Source: CAIQIA01 sp945861105 (GTDB lineage Bacteria; Cyanobacteriota; Cyanobacteriia; PCC-6307; Cyanobiaceae). From it: a stretch of 10,075 nucleotides of DNA. This document shows, one piece after another, positions 6,303-10,075 of the stretch (the first letter of the stretch is position 1; every line of letters starts with the position of its first letter). The stretch is taken from positions 1 through 10,075 of the forward strand of contig CANLCC010000063.1 in assembly GCA_947488815.1 (NCBI GenBank). The letters run 5' to 3'. Below the pieces are notes generated by a model, which saw only the letters and a list, made by a program, of their open reading frames with translations, had not been told where the DNA came from and made no database searches. A program made the position numbers and the translations under genes.

Positions 6303-7382
6303 ATGGTTGTCTCGGTTGGCTGCTCCGGTCGGCATCCGCTCGTGACAGCGGCCCTGGGGCTGGTCCTGGCGGCCCCACCGGCCCTGGCCCAGGCTCCCCG
6401 CTCCTTTGTGGCTGAGGCAGTCCGGCGGGCCGGCCCTGCCGTGGTGCGGCTTGACACCGAGCGAACCGTCGAGACCCGCGGCGGTGTGCCTTCGGTGTTT
6501 CTGCTGGATCCGCTCTTCCGTCAGTTCTTCGGTGACGGGGGTGGGGGGCCTGCCCGGCGCACCGAGCGCGGTCAGGGCACCGGGGTGATCTTCCAGAAGG
6601 AAGGGCTGATCCTCACCAATGCCCACGTGGTGGAGGGCAGCACCAGGGTGAGCGTTGGCCTGGTGGACGGCCGCCGCCTTGAGGGCAGTGTCGTCGGGGC
6701 CGACCCGATCACAGACCTTGCCGTGGTGCGGGTGCCGGCGTCTGGGCCCCTGCCCGTGGCTCCCCTCGGCAATTCCGATGCTGTGCAGGTGGGGGACTGG
6801 GCCATCGCAGTCGGCAATCCCTTCGGTCTCGACAACACGGTCACCCTTGGGATCATCAGCAGCGTCAACCGCAACGCCGCCAAGCTGGGCATCACCGACA
6901 AGCGGCTGGATCTGATTCAGACCGATGCCGCGATCAACCCCGGCAACTCCGGCGGGCCCTTGCTGAATGCCGAAGGCGAAGTGATCGGCATCAATGCCCT
7001 GGTGCGTTCGGGGCCCGGTGCCGGACTCGGCTTCTCGATCCCCATCAACCGGGCCAAGGAGATCGCCACCCAACTGGTGCGCAGCGGTCGCGCCAGCCAT
7101 GCCCTGGTGGGCCTGGCCCTGGCACCGGAGGAGGGACGTGTGCGGGTGGCATCGGTGATGCCGGGGGGACCGGCGGCCCGGGCGGGACTGAGGGCCGGTG
7201 ATCTGTTGACCAAGGCTGCGGGACAGCCGATCAGCAGCCCCGCCCAGTTCCTCAAGTTGGTCGATGTCAGCGGCGTGGGTGTCCCCCTGGCGCTGGAGGG
7301 TCAGCGGGATGGTCGGAGCTTCACGATCACCGTGGTGCCGATCGACATGGCCCAGGTGCTGCGGGCGCCCCAGAACCCCTGA
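6303..7382 (+). CDS. HhoA/DegP-like trypsin-type serine protease with one PDZ domain
   Basis: A 359-residue HtrA/Deg-family protease, similar in layout to cyanobacterial HhoA/HhoB/HhoC. A short signal peptide (hydrophobic 12-28, likely cut after ALA-29) directs it to the periplasm or lumen. The protease domain carries the triad: His108 in TNAHVV, Asp138 in TDLAVV and Ser216 in GNSGGP. A single PDZ domain spans about 268-345 (VASVMPGGPAARAGLRAGD). The family degrades or refolds damaged exported proteins under heat and light stress. A glycine-rich linker (GDGGGGGPARR, 78-86 area) precedes the core. Upstream sequence stays open in this frame, but ATG 6303 gives the proper signal peptide. Which Hho paralogue it is cannot be decided here. 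Two hairpins follow the gene. Confidence 0.92.
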   Translation: MVVSVGCSGRHPLVTAALGLVLAAPPALAQAPRSFVAEAVRRAGPAVVRLDTERTVETRGGVPSVFLLDPLFRQFFGDGGGGPARRTERGQGTGVIFQKEGLILTNAHVVEGSTRVSVGLVDGRRLEGSVVGADPITDLAVVRVPASGPLPVAPLGNSDAVQVGDWAIAVGNPFGLDNTVTLGIISSVNRNAAKLGITDKRLDLIQTDAAINPGNSGGPLLNAEGEVIGINALVRSGPGAGLGFSIPINRAKEIATQLVRSGRASHALVGLALAPEEGRVRVASVMPGGPAARAGLRAGDLLTKAAGQPISSPAQFLKLVDVSGVGVPLALEGQRDGRSFTITVVPIDMAQVLRAPQNP

Positions 7383-7399
7383 CGGTCCTGGTCGATGGC

Positions 7400-7427
7400 C
7401 TGGGGACGACCGCAGGGCCGTCCCCAG
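7400..7427 (+). terminator. GC-rich hairpin after the protease gene
   Basis: CTGGGGACG (7400-7408) pairs perfectly with CGTCCCCAG (7419-7427) around a 10-base loop, 18 bases after the protease stop. There is no T run, so it is not a textbook terminator, but the position and 9-bp stem suggest a terminator or an RNA-stabilising 3' hairpin. Confidence 0.4.
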
Positions 7428-7441
7428 AACGCTTCGACGTC

Positions 7442-7463
7442 CTCAGTCGGGACACAGACTGAG
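7442..7463 (+). other. Second hairpin between the protease and the 60-residue gene
   Basis: CTCAGTC (7442-7448) pairs with GACTGAG (7457-7463) around an 8-base loop. It lies 15 bases after the first hairpin and 20 bases before the ATG at 7484. It could belong to the 3' end of the protease mRNA or to the leader of the next gene. Confidence 0.3.
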
Positions 7464-7483
7464 ACGCCAACGGGACGCGCCCC

Positions 7484-7666
7484 ATGAGCCAGCAGCAGAC
7501 GTTGACCCGTGCCCTCACGCTGGCGGGCCTCGATGCGTGGTGCCGCGGACGGCTGGAGCATCTGGAGGTTGAGGGGCGCTGGCGGGATGGCCAGGCCTTG
7601 CGCCGGGAATTCGAAGGGGGATGCCGTCATCGTGGGGTGACGGCCTGGTGGCCAGGACCCCTCTGA
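7484..7666 (+). CDS. 60-residue hypothetical protein
   Basis: A small soluble protein with a helical N-terminal half (LTRALTLAGLDAWCRGRLEHLE) and a C-terminal RREFEGGCRHRGVTAWWPGPL carrying one Cys, one His and a Trp pair. It has no signal peptide or membrane helix. The alternating charged and hydrophobic pattern looks like a real helical protein rather than a random frame, and the gene fits neatly before the convergent NblA-like gene, with 12 bases between stops. No family recognised. A GGGACGCG sequence upstream is a poor ribosome binding site. Confidence 0.5.
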   Translation: MSQQQTLTRALTLAGLDAWCRGRLEHLEVEGRWRDGQALRREFEGGCRHRGVTAWWPGPL

Positions 7667-7686
7667 GGCTCCTGGCGATCAGAGGG
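7659..7686. terminator. Shared hairpin across two convergent stop codons
   Basis: CCCTCTGA (7659-7666) pairs with TCAGAGGG (7679-7686) around a 12-base loop. The left arm ends in the TGA of the plus-strand gene and the right arm begins with the complement of the TGA of the minus-strand gene, so both genes end inside the same stem. No T run. It may act as a two-way terminator. Confidence 0.4.
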
Positions 7687-7873
7687 CCGCTCCGCCTGAT
7701 CCCAGGTGCTGACGCATCACCCAATTCGTGGCAGCTTTCTGGGTGTGCCATGCCTGCAGCAACTGCTTCGCCAGATTGCGCAGCACCTGGGGATCACCCT
7801 CGGCATCGATGGCGCGGCTCATCCGCTCGACCTCGAACTGCTGTCCGATGCTCAGGCTGATGGAGTTGTCCAT
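7679..7873 (-). CDS. NblA-like small protein (phycobilisome degradation family, tentative)
   Basis: A 64-residue protein of two predicted helices. The N-terminus SISLSIGQQFEVERM resembles the NblA pattern (hydrophobic-SLS-x2-QQF-acidic-hydrophobic), and a second helix, LRNLAKQLLQAWHTQ, ends in NWVMRQ, at the spacing I remember for the Synechococcus elongatus NblA ending in IRQ. NblA marks phycobilisomes for breakdown by Clp protease in nitrogen or sulfur starvation. The gene is preceded by a near-ideal NtcA-activated promoter, as known nblA genes often are. The C-terminal GSGGAAL tail is extra. The start ATG 7873 has no Shine-Dalgarno sequence and a short leader. The family call rests on remembered sequence and could be wrong; a gene of this size with this promoter is likely real. 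Confidence 0.6.
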   Translation of the reverse strand: MDNSISLSIGQQFEVERMSRAIDAEGDPQVLRNLAKQLLQAWHTQKAATNWVMRQHLGSGGAAL

Positions 7874-7896
7874 GGCGGTCGACTCGACTGACCAGG

Positions 7897-7902
7897 ATCG
7901 TA
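7897..7902 (-). promoter_or_regulatory. -10 box of the NblA-like gene
   Basis: TACGAT on the minus strand fits the cyanobacterial TAN3T hexamer. It lies 23 bases before the ATG and 21 bases after the NtcA box, which is the arrangement of NtcA-activated promoters. Together the two elements support each other. Confidence 0.6.
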
Positions 7903-7923
7903 AGAACTGTTTCAGGGCGCCCC

Positions 7924-7937
7924 GTAGTTACGGTTAC
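7924..7937 (-). promoter_or_regulatory. NtcA binding site (GTA-N8-TAC)
   Basis: GTAGTTACGGTTAC matches the NtcA consensus GTA-N8-TAC exactly. The distance of 21 bases to a TAN3T box on the minus strand is close to the roughly 22 known for NtcA class II activation. The same palindrome read on the plus strand has no suitable -10 box, so it is oriented toward the NblA-like gene. It lies within a GCGCCCCG / CGGGGCGC inverted repeat (7917-7924 and 7941-7948). Confidence 0.65.
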
Positions 7938-7974
7938 CTCCGGGGCGCTGTGTGTTAAGGACCTGACGCAGGCT

Positions 7975-8151
7975 TCAGGTCGGCTCACCCCCGTCGGCGT
8001 CGGGGGTTCTGAGTTCTTCGACGCAACGGGTCACGCACTCCCCGTCATCAAGGGAGCACTCGCTGATGCAGTTGAAATACACCTCGACGGCATCCCAGGA
8101 CCCTTCGCTGCTGCCGAGGGTCCCGTCGCCGGTCTGGTAGGCAGAGGTCAT
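7975..8151 (-). CDS. Small twin-CX3C protein
   Basis: A 58-residue acidic protein from ATG 8149-8151 to TGA 7975-7977. Its centre is a helical segment with four cysteines, C28, C32, C39 and C43, in the pattern CX3C-X6-CX3C (NCISECSLDDGECVTRC). Such spacing places each pair on one helix face, suited to two disulfides or to a metal. The N-terminus is Gly/Ser-rich and the tail is acidic and Pro/Gly-rich; there is no signal peptide. AGGAG lies four bases before the start, rather close. A TACGCT candidate -10 lies 23 bases upstream. I do not recognise a named family. Function unknown. Confidence 0.6.
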   Translation of the reverse strand: MTSAYQTGDGTLGSSEGSWDAVEVYFNCISECSLDDGECVTRCVEELRTPDADGGEPT

Positions 8152-8168
8152 GGCGCTCCTGGCATTGT

Positions 8169-8190
8169 TTCGTCAGCGTATGCAGACGAA
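8169..8190. promoter_or_regulatory. Palindrome over the promoter of the twin-CX3C gene
   Basis: TTCGTC (8169-8174) and GACGAA (8185-8190) form an inverted repeat whose ten-base centre is nearly symmetrical too. The minus-strand TACGCT (8175-8180), a possible -10 box 23 bases before the ATG, lies inside it. This is the expected layout of a repressor operator, or it may be a leader hairpin. Confidence 0.35.
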
Positions 8191-8254
8191 TCCCGTGGGT
8201 CCAGCGCTTTGAGTCTTCCTGCCTAGGTGTTTGTGAAGTTCTGTATGTGCGCTC

Positions 8255-9982
8255 TCAGGATTCGGCTTCGGCGGGGCGCTGGCGGCGCCGCTCCGCCCGG
8301 GTCTTCTGCTTGAGGCGGTTCGCAGCCCGTCGGGCCTCGCGGGCCGCCTCGGCCTCCACCTCCTCCAGCCGTGCCGCCTCCTGGGCCTTGCGGTCAAGGT
8401 AGGCGTCGTAGCCATCGGCGTACGAGACCAGGCCGCCCTCCCGCAGTTCCACCACCCGGTTCGCCACCGCCCTCAGGAAGGCTCGGTCGTGGGAGACCAG
8501 CAGCACCGCGCCCTCATAGGCGCTCAGGGCCTCCTGCAGCCGCAGCTTGGCCGGGATGTCGAGGTGATTCGTCGGCTCGTCGAGCAGCAGCAGGTTGGTG
8601 GGTTTCACCATCAGCAGGGCAAGGGCCAGCCGCGCTTTCTCGCCACCGCTGAGTCGACCCACCGGCTGGAAGACCGCTTCGTTGCTGAAGCCAAACCCCC
8701 CAAGCAATGAGCGCACCTGGGTCTGGGTCCAGTCCGGCACGGCGCTGAACAGGGTCTCGATCACCGTCGTGTCGAGATCCAGGGCCTCCGCCTGGTTCTG
8801 TTCGTAATACCCGGCGATCACGTTGTGGTCCCCCAGCTCTGCCGTGCCGTCCTCGGGTGGCTCAAGACCGAGAATCAGTCGCAGCAGGGTCGACTTGCCG
8901 GCGCCATTGGGGCCCACAAAGGCAATGCGGTCGCCCCGTTCCACCTCAAGCTCAGCCCCCAGGAACAGGATGCGGGAGCCGTAGGAGTGGCTCAGGTCGC
9001 TGACCCTGGCCACCACCCGTCCTGATCGGGGCGCCGGCGGTAGCTGGAAACCGGGACCCGAGAGGTCGGTCTCGGGGGCATCCAGCCGCTCAACCTTGTC
9101 GAGCAACTTCTCGCGGCTCTTGGCCTGGGTGCTGCGGGTGGCACTGGCGCGGAATCGGTCGATGTAGGCCTGCTGGGCTGCCAGATCCTTCTGCTGGCGA
9201 TCAAAGGCCGCCTGGGCGGCGTCCTGATCGAGACGTTTCTGTTCAAGGTGGTCGGAGTAGTTGCCGAGGTAGCAACGGGTCAGGCCCCGCTGGGTCTCGA
9301 CGATCGACGTGCAGATCCGATCCAGGAAGGCCTGGTCGTGGCTGACCACCACCAGGGCCACGCTGAGGCTGCAGAGGTACGACTCCAGCCAGTCAATCGT
9401 GGCCAGGTCAAGGTGGTTCGTCGGTTCGTCGAGCAGCAGCAGATCGGGTTCCTGCAGCAGGATCTTGCCGAGCGCCATGCGCATCTGCCAGCCACCGGAG
9501 AAGGTCCGCACGTGGCGGTCGGCATCCTCGCCGCTGAAGCCGAGGGTCGGCAGCAGCCGGTCGATGCGGGCGTCGAGGGCATAGCCCCCCAGGGATTCGA
9601 AACGGCTGTGCAGCTGCCCCAGCTCCTCCACCAGTGGGTCGAGCTCGGCGCCTTCGGCGGTGTGGAGCAGATCTTCAACCTGCCGTTGCCGGCTCAGCAC
9701 CGCTGCCGCTTCGGCGAAGGCCTGGAACAGCTCCTCCCGCACGGTGCGGTCCCCGTCCACATCGCATTCCTGGCGCAGGAAGGCGATCCGAGGATTGCCC
9801 AGGCGGATGATCTGGCCGCTGCTCGGCTCTTCAATCCCCGCAATGATGCGCAGCTGGGTGGATTTGCCTGCGCCATTGACCCCCACCAGACCGATCCGGT
9901 CCCCGGCCTTCACCTCCCAGGTCACATCCCGGAGGACTTCCCCGTTGGGGTAGATCTTGCCGACTCGCTCCAGGCGCAGCAC
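8255..9982 (-). CDS. ABC-F family ATPase (ribosome-associated, duplicated ABC domain)
   Basis: A 575-residue soluble protein with two ABC ATPase domains and no membrane segment. Domain 1: Walker A GVNGAGKST (34-42), signature FSGGWQMRM (161-169), Walker B LLLLDEP (181-187; E186), H-loop H215. A linker helical pair (about 243-305, rich in Gln and Ala) is the position of the ribosomal tRNA-site interaction motif. Domain 2: Walker A GPNGAGKST (357-365), signature LSGGE (444-448), Walker B with E469, H498. A charged C-terminal coiled coil (528-575) resembles that of Uup. ABC-F proteins act on translating ribosomes, not in transport. The GTG start is supported by GGAGG (9989-9993) six bases away. 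The exact subtype is not clear. Confidence 0.93.
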   Translation of the reverse strand: MLRLERVGKIYPNGEVLRDVTWEVKAGDRIGLVGVNGAGKSTQLRIIAGIEEPSSGQIIRLGNPRIAFLRQECDVDGDRTVREELFQAFAEAAAVLSRQRQVEDLLHTAEGAELDPLVEELGQLHSRFESLGGYALDARIDRLLPTLGFSGEDADRHVRTFSGGWQMRMALGKILLQEPDLLLLDEPTNHLDLATIDWLESYLCSLSVALVVVSHDQAFLDRICTSIVETQRGLTRCYLGNYSDHLEQKRLDQDAAQAAFDRQQKDLAAQQAYIDRFRASATRSTQAKSREKLLDKVERLDAPETDLSGPGFQLPPAPRSGRVVARVSDLSHSYGSRILFLGAELEVERGDRIAFVGPNGAGKSTLLRLILGLEPPEDGTAELGDHNVIAGYYEQNQAEALDLDTTVIETLFSAVPDWTQTQVRSLLGGFGFSNEAVFQPVGRLSGGEKARLALALLMVKPTNLLLLDEPTNHLDIPAKLRLQEALSAYEGAVLLVSHDRAFLRAVANRVVELREGGLVSYADGYDAYLDRKAQEAARLEEVEAEAAREARRAANRLKQKTRAERRRQRPAEAES

Positions 9983-10009
9983 CGCTGCCCTCCGGGGATG
10001 GGAGTCGGG

Positions 10010-10015
10010 ACCCTA
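10010..10015 (-). promoter_or_regulatory. Candidate -10 box of the ABC-F gene
   Basis: TAGGGT on the minus strand (TAN3T), 27 bases before the GTG start and identical to the hexamer before the xse operon. The tandem repeat begins a few bases further upstream, where a -35 or activator site would be. Confidence 0.3.
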
Positions 10016-10021
10016 CCAAGG

Positions 10022-10075
10022 CTCCACGCAGGGGGGCTCCACGCAGGGGGGCTCCACGCAGGGGGGCTCGACGCA
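10022..10075. repeat. 15-bp tandem repeat, at least 3.6 copies
   Basis: The unit CTCCACGCAGGGGGG occurs three times without any change (10022-10036, 10037-10051, 10052-10066), followed by a partial fourth copy with one change (CTCGACGCA, 10067-10075) that runs off the window. The period of 15 is a multiple of three. On the minus strand it reads as Cys-Val-Glu-Pro-Pro repeats that end in a Trp and a TAG at 10013-10015. It may therefore be the tail of a gene outside the window, or an intergenic minisatellite. Confidence 0.85.

Noticed and set aside
6219..7100. 293-codon minus-strand frame opposite the Deg protease
   Set aside because: Low-complexity antisense translation with many Gly, His and Asp, no motif, and fully inside a gene with an intact catalytic triad.
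7917..7948. GCGCCCCG / CGGGGCGC inverted repeat as a terminator of the twin-CX3C gene
   Set aside because: A 16-base loop and no T run on either side; the NtcA box overlapping one arm and filling the loop explains the location better, though an extra structural role is possible.
10022..10075. Tandem repeat as a CRISPR array or replication-origin iterons
   Set aside because: Copies are directly adjacent with no spacers, and there are no cas genes, initiator gene or AT-rich stretch nearby.

Overview
The window looks like a chromosomal segment of a high-GC picocyanobacterium of the Cyanobium / freshwater-to-marine Synechococcus group. The evidence is the 3' end of a cyanobacterial-type 5S rRNA, several small families that I know as cyanobacterial (DUF2973, DUF2834 beside xseB, an NblA-like protein), an HhoA-type Deg protease, and short dense operons with ATGA overlaps. 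No transposase, integrase, phage gene, CRISPR array or tRNA was seen. It is mostly ordinary core genome; the interesting parts are small genes and regulatory sites.

Layout. 1-141: end of a ribosomal RNA operon (partial 5S rRNA and a strong intrinsic terminator). 158-1371 (+): a YihY/BrkB-family membrane protein and a small membrane protein. 1384-4074 (-): a compact five-gene operon read from right to left: a 57-residue membrane protein, xseA, xseB, a DUF2834 protein and an EcsC-family protein. Its junctions overlap by 1 or 4 bases or are separated by 18 bases. 4165-5288 (+): a HAD-type sugar-phosphate phosphatase overlapping or abutting a SemiSWEET sugar transporter. 5470-6134 (-): a conserved-looking 127-residue protein and a DUF2973 protein. 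6303-7382 (+): a periplasmic HhoA/DegP-like serine protease, then two hairpins and a 60-residue hypothetical protein (7484-7666). 7679-8151 (-): an NblA-like protein and a twin-CX3C small protein. 8255-9982 (-): an ABC-F ATPase. 10022-10075: a 15-bp tandem repeat running off the window edge.

How the pieces work together. Exonuclease VII subunits are co-transcribed with three membrane-associated proteins, which is a reproducible-looking arrangement rather than an obvious pathway. The HAD phosphatase and SemiSWEET form a plausible sugar or compatible-solute pair. The best regulatory finding is at 7897-7937: a perfect GTA-N8-TAC NtcA box, 21 bases from a TAN3T -10 hexamer, reading into a 64-residue protein whose N-terminus and helix pattern resemble the phycobilisome-degradation protein NblA. 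That suggests nitrogen-controlled antenna turnover. I did not find a clearly new multi-gene system here.
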